A stretch of DNA of 10,312 bases from an uncultured Clostridia bacterium (GTDB lineage Bacteria > Bacillota > Clostridia > Christensenellales > Aristaeellaceae), in the NCBI GenBank assembly GCA_937874275.1, contig CALNAU010000032.1, positions 1 to 10,312 on the forward strand. The letters are read 5' to 3'. Under the pieces are notes generated by a model, which saw only the letters and a program-made list of their open reading frames with translations, did not search any database and was not told the origin of the DNA. Of the stretch, positions 1 through 5,877 are shown one piece after another. The position numbers and the translations under genes were made by a program. Numbering within the stretch: position 1 is the first letter of the stretch; each line of letters opens with the position of its first letter.

Positions 1-3000
1 CGCTTGCGCACCACGTTGCGCAGGCGCTCTACACGGCTCTCCCAGTAGCGCGTGGCGCCGTCGGCGGTCTGGGGCAGGTCAAAGGCAATATTTTTCAGGT
101 TGAAGGGCGCCCAGCGCTCCCAATGCAGCTTCATCTCGGGCTGGAGCAGGTTATAGCTTTCATCCACCTGCGCCAGCATCCGCTCGGTGGTGTAGAACTG
201 GAAGATTTCGCCAAAGCGGCGCAGGAACTTGTCGCGCATCTGGTCGTTTTCCAATATTTTGAGGAACAGGCTGTTGTCCACGTCGTCGTTGGCACCGTGG
301 CCCTTGGGGTTCAATATGTTGCGCACGCCGTTGTTGGCGGCGATAAACAGGCCGTAGTCCATGTCAAAGACTATCCAGCGCCACTTGCCGCCGGGCACCC
401 TGTAGTAGCGGATGTTGCCCGAGTCGGTGTTGGCGAAGAACATTTCCAGCGCCATCCAGTCAAACAGGCTGTCCACATCCACATTGTCCAGGATATACTG
501 CAAATCCTCCGGGTTGGTGGCGGGGTTTGATTCATTCATCTTCTTGCGGAAGGCAACCCACTCGGCGTTGGAGCCGTAGTAGCGGGTGCTGCCGCCCTCG
601 ATGATGGTCATGTTGTCGGCGTCCTCCAGCGGGATGCCCTCATGCTGGGCCACAAAGTAGCGGCTCACCCGCTCGCGCAGGTTGTAGTGGCCCCAGTACT
701 GGCCGTTGAGGTACACGATAACCGGCTGCCAGGCCTGATTGATGACATGTTTGTCCGGCAGCTGGTCAATCAGGCGGCTTTGCACGCCGTCCACCATGCG
801 CGTCCACACCGCGTCGTTGCCGCTGACGCGCAGCACGAAGGATTTGTACTGCTCAAACGGCCTGTCGGCGAACAGCGGCGCATCAAAGTACCGCGTGCCC
901 AGGGCGGCCTTGGCCACCACCTTGAACGACTTTTGCGGCATGTCTAGTGAGTATTGGCCTATCAGCCCCATCGTGGTGCCTTGGCTGAAGACCACCTTGC
1001 CGCTCTGGGTGTCAAACATCTCGGCGTAGGAGGGGCGGCGCACCTTGCCATGCTCGCGGTAGGTGGGTGAGGGATGGCGGAAGGGGATGGTCTTGTAGGC
1101 CGTCAGGTCGATGGGGCGGCCATCCTCGTACAGGCCGGCGGCCAGCATACCGGTCTCGTTGTTCCACAGCTCGTCGGGCTCTATCACCAGCGCCACCACG
1201 GGCAGTGTAAAGTAGGTCTTCATCACATAGGTGGCCGTGACCGGCTGGGAGGGCTGCAGGCCCGGGATAAAGGCGCGGGCGCGCAGGGCGATGGTATCCT
1301 TCACCTCAATAGGGCCGGTGTAATCAAGCCCCTTGTCCAGCGTGGGCACGCTGCCATCCAGCGAGTAGCGGATGCGGGCGCCCTCCTGCGCGGTGATTTC
1401 TACCAGCACATTCTCCTTGTACAGGCCGCCTGCCACGGAAAGCGTGGGCCGCGCGGCAAACCCATGGAAGCCGCCCGTGTTAACAGCGCCAGGCGAGGGC
1501 ACGTCATAATAAAAAAAGCCGTCCTGCCCTGGGGTACGGCCGTAGGAAATGTCCAGCGGAATCTCGGGCATGATAACCCGGTCCAGCACATTGCCATCCG
1601 GGTCGGAGAAGGTCATTTCCTCCCCGCCGGCCCGCTTGAGCGCGTAATTGGCCTGCAGTTGCGCGGCATTGGTGCCCGCGTCCTGGCTTTTGTTGAGGCG
1701 AATCACCTTGTACTCGCCGGGATAAATCACCGCCCCCTGGGGAAAGCGCCATTTGCGCGGCCAGGTCAGGCTGTCGGACAGCCCGTGACCGGACAAATCG
1801 CGCACCTGGTCGGTGCCGTTGTGCAGCTCCACCCAGTCGGTAGCCGGCTGGTCCGGCACCGCGGGAAAGGAGTCGTTGCTGCTCATCATCTCGGAGATGT
1901 AGACGCCCGTGGGGTTGCGGCTGAGCAAAAAGCGCTCGGCCTGCGCTTCGCCCGAGGCATCGTTAGGCGCGCCCGGCGTGCCGATGTTAAATAGCCGCCA
2001 GGTGTCATTGACGGGGTCGCGGCCCCAGCTGCGGTCGGCCGGGATGAGGCTGTACTGCACGCGGTCCAGCAGCTGGCCCTGCCGCGTGCTCAGCGTGACG
2101 ATTTCGCCCTCCGCCCCCAGCGAGAAGTTGGTGTGGGGGAAGCCCTGGGCATTCACCCGATCCTTGCCCGAGCAGAACACCACATAGTATCCATTGGCCG
2201 GGATGATGGCCCCCTCGGGGAACACCCATTTGACGGGCCTGTCCGGGTTGTCACTCAGCGCCAGGTTATCCAGCGGATAATCCTGATCGGTGGTGTTGCG
2301 CAGCTCCACCCAGTCGCTCAGCTCGTTGTCCTCGTCGCGCAGGCCGCTGCGGGGCGCGGGCATGATCTCGTTGATAACGATATCGCCCGTGGTGACCGCG
2401 TACTGACCCAGGTAGGCTTGATGCCCCTCGGGCGTGTTGGCAAAGCCGGGGGAATAGTTGGGGGTTTTGATATACTCGCCATCCGCCTGCAGGGCGTACA
2501 CCTCGTTGGGGTTGAGGGTGGGCACTTTGAGGCTGCGCAGCACATGGCCGGTGGTGTCAAACACATACACCTCGGTGCCGATGCTGCTAAGCTTGAAGTT
2601 GGCGTGGAAGGGGCGACCCGGGTCGTTGCGGTTGGTGTTGTCGCAGAACACGATCACCCGGCCGTCGGGCGGCAAAATATGCTCCGGAAAGATGAACTTG
2701 GCCTTGTCCGGGCGGTTGGAGAGCGTCACGTCCTTGAGGTTGATGTCTTCGGTGCCCTGATTCCACAGCTCCATCCAGTCGGTGAACTGGCCGTTTTCAT
2801 CGGGCAGGGCGCTGGCGTTGGCGCTCATGATTTCGCTGATGACCAGCCCGTCGTGCAGCGAGATGACCTTGCCCTCCGCGTCCACGTTGAAGGCCATGCG
2901 CGTGGGCTCCTTGGGTGATATTACAATCAGGCCGATCAGCAGCGCGGCCAGCACAATCAGCAGCAGGAACCGTCTTTCCGGCCTGCGCGTGCGGCGGGAC

Positions 3001-3023
3001 GCGGAACGGGGGGTAGAACGCAT
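1..3023 (-). CDS. Membrane-anchored CotH kinase protein with three lamin-tail domains (3' end cut by window)
   Basis: Open from an ATG at 3021-3023 to the left edge with no stop, 1007 codons visible. The N-terminus is an Arg-rich stretch, then one hydrophobic segment (about residues 19-35, FLLLIVLAALLIGLIVI), so it is probably a type II membrane anchor with the rest outside the cell. Three lamin-tail domains follow, each with an (I/V)xEIM/EMM start and a DW(M/V)EL motif: about 61-165 (DWMELWN at 82-88), 216-330 (DWVELRN from 237) and 375-490 (DWVELHN from 396). A chitobiase/CHB_HEX-like beta-sandwich with YSLDGSVPT lies at about 525-600. A CotH kinase domain fills about 605 to the end: YLNGQYWGHYNLRE near 775-784, NTDSGN with N865 and D867, and a DMD motif (D887, D889), resembling the family's metal and catalytic residues. 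CotH of Bacillus is a Fam20C-like secreted kinase that phosphorylates spore coat proteins; the substrate here is unknown. An AAGGAG site 7 nt upstream supports the start. Only a short C-terminal tail is likely missing, judging from the SRVERLRN helix at the edge. Confidence 0.9.
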   Translation of the reverse strand, partial: MRSTPRSASRRTRRPERRFLLLIVLAALLIGLIVISPKEPTRMAFNVDAEGKVISLHDGLVISEIMSANASALPDENGQFTDWMELWNQGTEDINLKDVTLSNRPDKAKFIFPEHILPPDGRVIVFCDNTNRNDPGRPFHANFKLSSIGTEVYVFDTTGHVLRSLKVPTLNPNEVYALQADGEYIKTPNYSPGFANTPEGHQAYLGQYAVTTGDIVINEIMPAPRSGLRDEDNELSDWVELRNTTDQDYPLDNLALSDNPDRPVKWVFPEGAIIPANGYYVVFCSGKDRVNAQGFPHTNFSLGAEGEIVTLSTRQGQLLDRVQYSLIPADRSWGRDPVNDTWRLFNIGTPGAPNDASGEAQAERFLLSRNPTGVYISEMMSSNDSFPAVPDQPATDWVELHNGTDQVRDLSGHGLSDSLTWPRKWRFPQGAVIYPGEYKVIRLNKSQDAGTNAAQLQANYALKRAGGEEMTFSDPDGNVLDRVIMPEIPLDISYGRTPGQDGFFYYDVPSPGAVNTGGFHGFAARPTLSVAGGLYKENVLVEITAQEGARIRYSLDGSVPTLDKGLDYTGPIEVKDTIALRARAFIPGLQPSQPVTATYVMKTYFTLPVVALVIEPDELWNNETGMLAAGLYEDGRPIDLTAYKTIPFRHPSPTYREHGKVRRPSYAEMFDTQSGKVVFSQGTTMGLIGQYSLDMPQKSFKVVAKAALGTRYFDAPLFADRPFEQYKSFVLRVSGNDAVWTRMVDGVQSRLIDQLPDKHVINQAWQPVIVYLNGQYWGHYNLRERVSRYFVAQHEGIPLEDADNMTIIEGGSTRYYGSNAEWVAFRKKMNESNPATNPEDLQYILDNVDVDSLFDWMALEMFFANTDSGNIRYYRVPGGKWRWIVFDMDYGLFIAANNGVRNILNPKGHGANDDVDNSLFLKILENDQMRDKFLRRFGEIFQFYTTERMLAQVDESYNLLQPEMKLHWERWAPFNLKNIAFDLPQTADGATRYWESRVERLRNVVRK
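1511..1540 (-). terminator. Intragenic terminator-like hairpin with T7 tract
   Basis: Read on the minus strand, GCCGT (1536-1540) and ACGGC (1518-1522) form a 5-bp stem around a 13-nt loop that may pair two more bases, followed directly by seven T (1511-1517). This lies inside the CotH-kinase gene, coding for the GFFYYD segment between lamin-tail domain 3 and the chitobiase-like domain. The stem is short and translating ribosomes would mask it, so activity is uncertain. Confidence 0.25.
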
Positions 3024-3030
3024 GCAAACT

Positions 3031-3036
3031 CTCCTT
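3031..3036 (-). promoter_or_regulatory. Ribosome binding site of the CotH-kinase gene
   Basis: AAGGAG on the minus strand, 7 nt before the ATG at 3021-3023. It lies in the 44-nt gap after the Smr gene, where no terminator or promoter is apparent, which suggests co-transcription. Confidence 0.75.
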
Positions 3037-3067
3037 ATCGCAACAGGGCTGTACGCAGCAATGTTTG

Positions 3068-3298
3068 TCAGTACTCGCGCAGCACAAAAATGGTTTCGCC
3101 GGGGTTGAGGCTGCTTTCTATCCGCAGCACCTTGGGATGGCGGGCGTACTCGTCCCGCAGCATCTCGCGCAGGGCGCTGCCCTGCCGATAGCCGTGGATG
3201 ACCCGCAGGCGGTAGTCGGCGCTGGTGACCCGGCGCAGGGTGGCGTCCATCGCCACACGGGCCTGGTAGAGGTTTTTGCCGTGCAAATCCAGTTCCAT
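3068..3298 (-). CDS. Stand-alone Smr-domain protein (76 aa)
   Basis: A single small Smr domain, the module found at the C-terminus of MutS2 and in free-standing proteins, linked in the literature to nucleic-acid binding or nicking. Seen here: the DLHG motif at residues 4-7, the loop HGYRQGSALR at 35-44 and an NPGET strand at 65-69 near the C-terminus. The loop is the longer HGY-x2-G-x2-LR version and not HGxGxGxLR; to my recollection this version is common in clostridial small Smr proteins. The frame stays open up to an ATG at 3343, but the ATG at 3298 is preferred: it has GGAGG 5 nt upstream, it begins directly before DLHG, and a consensus -10 box lies inside the longer reading. It sits 44 nt upstream of the CotH gene and 78 nt after the ATP-grasp pair. 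The biological role of this short version cannot be told from the sequence. Confidence 0.88.
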   Translation of the reverse strand: MELDLHGKNLYQARVAMDATLRRVTSADYRLRVIHGYRQGSALREMLRDEYARHPKVLRIESSLNPGETIFVLREY

Positions 3299-3303
3299 AC
3301 GCG

Positions 3304-3308
3304 CCTCC
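3304..3308 (-). promoter_or_regulatory. Ribosome binding site deciding the Smr start
   Basis: GGAGG on the minus strand, 5 nt before the ATG at 3296-3298. It favours this start over the in-frame ATG at 3343, which adds 15 residues outside the Smr fold. Confidence 0.75.
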
Positions 3309-3314
3309 GCCTTG

Positions 3315-3343
3315 ATTATAGTATAACACGCCGCCGGGAACAA
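3315..3343 (-). promoter_or_regulatory. Sigma-A-like promoter for the Smr-CotH unit
   Basis: On the minus strand a perfect TATAAT (3315-3320) lies exactly 17 bp from TTGTTC (3338-3343, three of six matches to TTGACA). The expected transcription start is near 3308, giving a leader of only about 10 nt that begins at the Shine-Dalgarno site. The AT-rich patch stands out in GC-rich DNA. The very short leader and weak -35 are the reasons for caution. Confidence 0.55.
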
Positions 3344-3376
3344 GGTGACGCGCGCGGCCTCGGTTTTACAACCTGT

Positions 3377-4216
3377 TCACATGTGCAGGCGGGACAGTAT
3401 CAGGTCCAGATACTCTGCCGCAATATCCCTGCCCGTGTGCATGTACAGCATGCGCGTGCCCACGGCGTCCTCAATCTCGTTGAATACCGCGCGGCCCTGG
3501 TGGAAGATGAAGTCGATGCCCACCAGCGAGAAATCAAACCGCTCCTGCACGATGCGCACATAGCGGCGGATGTCGTCGGGCATCTCGATGGGCCGGGAGC
3601 CGCCGCCCTGGCCCAAGTTGCTGCGAAAATCGCCGTCGGAGAAGCGCAGCATGGTGGCCACCACCTGCTGCCCCAGCACATAGACGCGCACATCCTGGCC
3701 GGGCTGATCGCACAGCGGCTGCACCACCAGGCTGTCTGGCGCGATGTTTGCCACGGCGCGGCGGTATTCCTCCTCATCGCGCGCCAGGTATACCTCCCGC
3801 CCGCCGCAGCCGTGGGCGCCCTTGACCACCACCGGGTAGGGAAAGGGATTGGTAAAGGCATCCTGGCTCACAAACGCGGTATCCATCATGGGCAGGATGC
3901 CGGCAAAGGCCGCGTGCGTGCGGCGCTTGTCCCCGGCCACGCGGGCGACATGCGCGTTGTTAAAGCAGGGGATGCCCATGCTTTCCAGGTGCTCGCTAAG
4001 CCCCGGCCTGGCCGCGCGCATCAGCACATAGTCAGGCCGCTCGCTGTGGCCATCCACCTGCAGGAAGGGCGCATCCCCCATCACGCCGTAGGCCATCTGC
4101 TGCACGGTGACCAGGCGCAGCTGTACGCCGCGGGCCTTGGTCGCCTGCATCCAGCGGTCGATGAAAAACTGGTTGCGCGCGATGTTATGCGCCTCATACA
4201 CCATCCAGCCGGTCAT
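3377..4216 (-). CDS. RimK-like ATP-grasp ligase, second of a tandem pair
   Basis: A 279-residue ATP-grasp protein, predicted to activate a carboxylate as acyl-phosphate and join it to an amine; substrates unknown. Visible elements: N-terminal alpha/beta domain; VVVKGAHGCGGREVYL with K132 and the Gly-rich loop; VVQPL at 164-168; QDVRVYVLG at 174-182; FRSNLGQGG at 197-205; GIDFIF at 233-238; and FNEIEDAVGTRM from 245. The last stretch is where related enzymes carry the metal-binding E-x-N motif; here it reads E-I-E-D. The start at 4216 is chosen because its ATG overlaps the upstream gene's TGA (ATGA) and has GGAG 8 nt upstream; the longer reading from 4315 only adds residues that overlap the neighbour in another frame. 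Translation is probably coupled to the upstream paralogue. It could also be an altered-chemistry partner of that enzyme. Family assignment is firm, function is not. Confidence 0.85.
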   Translation of the reverse strand: MTGWMVYEAHNIARNQFFIDRWMQATKARGVQLRLVTVQQMAYGVMGDAPFLQVDGHSERPDYVLMRAARPGLSEHLESMGIPCFNNAHVARVAGDKRRTHAAFAGILPMMDTAFVSQDAFTNPFPYPVVVKGAHGCGGREVYLARDEEEYRRAVANIAPDSLVVQPLCDQPGQDVRVYVLGQQVVATMLRFSDGDFRSNLGQGGGSRPIEMPDDIRRYVRIVQERFDFSLVGIDFIFHQGRAVFNEIEDAVGTRMLYMHTGRDIAAEYLDLILSRLHM

Positions 4217-5073
4217 GGTATATTCTCCATCATATGGGCTGCGATGGCGTCCGCCGGGCTCACCCCGCTGACCGATTGCAGCGCCTTGAAGTGGGCGTTG
4301 GAGTTGACTTCGCACAGCAGGGGGCCGTCCTTGCCGTAGAGTAGGTCTACGCCGCCAAAGTCCAGCCCCAGCAGGCGGCAGGCCAGCAAGGCAAGCTCCT
4401 CCTCCCGGGGGGTGATGGCGTGCTGTACGGGCTTGCCGCCATTTTCCACATTGGCGCGGAAGTCGCCCGTCAGGTTGACGCGCCCCATGGAGGCCACCAC
4501 CTGGCCGCCAACCACGTACACGCGCACATCCCGCCCGGCGCTTTCCTCAATGAAGCGCTGAAACAGCACCGGCTCGCCCGCGCAGGGGCGCAGGATGTCA
4601 GCCGCCTCCTCCACACTGTGCGCCAGGTACACCTGGCTGCCAAAGGAGCCGCGCCCCTGCTTGATGACAAAGGGCAGGCCCAGTATATCGGCCGCCTCCT
4701 GCAGGAAGTCGGTCACCGTGTAGCCAACATTGGGGAAGGTCATTGGGCACAGCAGGGTATCGGGCATGGGGATGCCACTGTCACGCAGGGCCAGCCAGGT
4801 CAGCGTCTTGTCGTCGCACTGGCGGATGGCGTCGGCGCGGTTAAACAGCCGCAGCCCCGCCCGCTCCATGCGCTCGGCCAGGCGCAGGTCCTTATCCCAA
4901 AAGAGGGCGGCGCCGGGCAGTTTGCGAAGGCTGTCCGGGCGTAGAAAATCCCGGTTGGTGCGCACCACCAGCCGCAGCCCGTGGCGCAAGCCTGCCTCGG
5001 TCAGCGCGTTGCGCAGCGCCAGCGTGCCAGCCGACTGCCAGAAGCCATTTTCGATGTAGAGTGCTTCTTTCAT
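4213..5073 (-). CDS. RimK-like ATP-grasp ligase, first of a tandem pair
   Basis: A 286-residue ATP-grasp protein of the RimK/alpha-L-glutamate-ligase-like group, which forms amide bonds between an amino acid and a peptide, protein or cofactor end. Visible elements: an N-terminal domain starting MKEALYIENGFWQSAG; VIKQGRGSFGSQVYL with K138 and the nucleotide-binding loop; FQRFIE at 171-176; RDVRVYVVGG at 181-190; FRANVENGG at 205-213; GVDLLYG from 241; and the canonical metal motif CEVNSNAHF, with E255 and N257. All expected catalytic positions seem present. The ATG at 5073 is the only usable start before an in-frame stop at 5134-5136. Its Shine-Dalgarno is poor: GAGG lies about 15 nt upstream, inside the loop of an inverted repeat, hinting at regulated or weak initiation. 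No carrier protein or precursor-peptide gene lies beside it in this window, so the substrate is open. Confidence 0.88.
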   Translation of the reverse strand: MKEALYIENGFWQSAGTLALRNALTEAGLRHGLRLVVRTNRDFLRPDSLRKLPGAALFWDKDLRLAERMERAGLRLFNRADAIRQCDDKTLTWLALRDSGIPMPDTLLCPMTFPNVGYTVTDFLQEAADILGLPFVIKQGRGSFGSQVYLAHSVEEAADILRPCAGEPVLFQRFIEESAGRDVRVYVVGGQVVASMGRVNLTGDFRANVENGGKPVQHAITPREEELALLACRLLGLDFGGVDLLYGKDGPLLCEVNSNAHFKALQSVSGVSPADAIAAHMMENIP

Positions 5074-5082
5074 GTTTTGTTG

Positions 5083-5104
5083 TGTCCGCCTCTTTGCGCG
5101 GACA
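5083..5104. promoter_or_regulatory. Inverted repeat in the divergent ATP-grasp/mgtC intergenic region
   Basis: Perfect 7-bp arms TGTCCGC (5083-5089) and GCGGACA (5098-5104) with an 8-bp spacer. It covers the candidate -35 box of mgtC and the only GAGG upstream of the first ATP-grasp gene. It could be an operator, or an RNA hairpin in the ATP-grasp leader. The symmetry is seen; the role is inferred. Confidence 0.45.
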
Positions 5105-5122
5105 GCCCCTCCATGGTATGAT
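5094..5122 (+). promoter_or_regulatory. Candidate promoter of the MgtC-family gene
   Basis: TTGCGC (5094-5099, three of six matches to the -35 consensus), a 17-bp spacer and TATGAT (5117-5122, five of six matches to the -10 consensus). The start of transcription would be near 5129, leaving a leader of about 20 nt, too short for a Mg2+ riboswitch. I find no comparably good promoter facing the ATP-grasp genes in this gap. Confidence 0.45.
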
Positions 5123-5135
5123 GGCCAAAATAGCT

Positions 5136-5140
5136 AAGGA
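5136..5140 (+). promoter_or_regulatory. Ribosome binding site deciding the mgtC start
   Basis: AAGGA ends 8 nt before the ATG at 5149. The in-frame ATG at 5140 overlaps this site and has no usable site of its own, so 5149 is the better start. Confidence 0.65.
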
Positions 5141-5148
5141 TGACGTCC

Positions 5149-5877
5149 ATGAATTTTATTGATTTCTTAAGGTATAAGGATTTAACGGATACCGAGCTGC
5201 TCATCCGGGTGATGTTTTCGCTGCTCATTGGGTTCATCATTGGGCTGGAGCGCGAGTACAAGAACCGCCCGGCGGGCATGCGCACCCATGTGCTGGTGTG
5301 CCTGGGGGCGTCCACCATCGCCCTGCTGGAAAGCTCCCTCGTGCGCGCCAGCGTGACCGCCGCCAGCCACGGGCTGGAGCTGAGCCTCAGCCTGGGCCGC
5401 ATGTCCGCCCAGGTCATCAGCGGCATCGGCTTTCTGGGGGCGGGCACCATCTTCATGGCGCAAAAGAAGGTTTCGGGCCTCACCACCGCCGCCAGCCTGT
5501 GGAATGTAGCCTGCCTGGGCATCCTGATTGGCTTTGGCTACTACTGGCTGGCCTCCTGCATCGCCGTGCTGGTCATCGTGGTATTGCAGGTGCTGGGGCG
5601 TGTGGTGCGCATCAACGCGGTCAAGCATGTGGAGGTCAAGTTCATCAACCGGGCGGAGACGCTGAAGTTCATCAATGAATACTTTGCTGCCATCGGCGTG
5701 GTGGTGCTGGATGTGGACTTTCACATCGAGGTCATGAAGGATATGGAAATGTCGGCCAAGAACCTGTATACCAACATCTATACCTTACATCTGCCGGGCA
5801 ATGTGAGCTATACCGATATTGTCGCCCGCCTGTCCGAAAACCAGAACATCCATGTGGTGAGGACGCGCAACGCCTAA
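5149..5877 (+). CDS. mgtC: MgtC/SapB-family membrane protein
   Basis: A 242-residue inner-membrane protein with the MgtC family signature: GLEREYKNRPAGMRTH at 32-47, SGIGFLGAGTIF at 91-102 and GLTTAASLW at 110-118. About five transmembrane segments are visible (roughly 17-33, 47-62, 88-104, 114-131, 133-151), followed by a soluble domain from about 160 that resembles the ACT-like C-terminal domain of longer members. MgtC proteins are associated with growth at low Mg2+, phosphate and membrane-potential homeostasis and survival in acid or inside host cells; many non-pathogens also have one, with unclear function. The symbol is a family-level label, not proof of the same role. It is the only plus-strand gene here, diverging from the ATP-grasp pair and converging on the nucleoside kinase, with the two stop codons overlapping. 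No Mg2+ transport ATPase gene is nearby. Confidence 0.92.
   Translation: MNFIDFLRYKDLTDTELLIRVMFSLLIGFIIGLEREYKNRPAGMRTHVLVCLGASTIALLESSLVRASVTAASHGLELSLSLGRMSAQVISGIGFLGAGTIFMAQKKVSGLTTAASLWNVACLGILIGFGYYWLASCIAVLVIVVLQVLGRVVRINAVKHVEVKFINRAETLKFINEYFAAIGVVVLDVDFHIEVMKDMEMSAKNLYTNIYTLHLPGNVSYTDIVARLSENQNIHVVRTRNA

Larger units (their letters stand above)
3299..3376. other. Intergenic region between the ATP-grasp pair and Smr
   Basis: This 78-bp gap holds the promoter described at 3315-3343 and the Smr ribosome binding site. After the ATP-grasp stop at 3377 I see only a 4-bp stem (GGTT/AACC) with no T-run, so no convincing intrinsic terminator separates the two units and read-through is possible. 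Confidence 0.6.

Noticed and set aside
1074..1994. 306-codon plus-strand open frame, with similar ones at 123-530 and 2133-2918
   Set aside because: All lie opposite the continuous CotH/lamin-tail reading frame, have antisense-type composition and no ribosome binding site or domain.
3299..3343. N-terminal extension of the Smr protein from the ATG at 3343
   Set aside because: It contains the TATAAT promoter box, lacks a ribosome binding site and adds residues outside the Smr fold.
3344..3376. Possible terminator after the ATP-grasp pair
   Set aside because: Only a 4-bp stem and no T-run; not convincing.
3065..4339. 424-codon plus-strand open frame opposite the second ATP-grasp and Smr genes
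   Set aside because: It is rich in His, Gln, Val, Gly and Ala with no recognisable motif, as expected for the antisense shadow of GC-rich coding DNA. The minus-strand ATP-grasp motifs and start signals are clear.
4420..4944. 174-codon plus-strand open frame opposite the first ATP-grasp gene
   Set aside because: Antisense shadow; the opposite strand carries complete ATP-grasp motifs.
5105..5148. Mg2+ riboswitch or leader upstream of mgtC
   Set aside because: Too short, with the predicted transcript leader only about 20 nt and no conserved structure.
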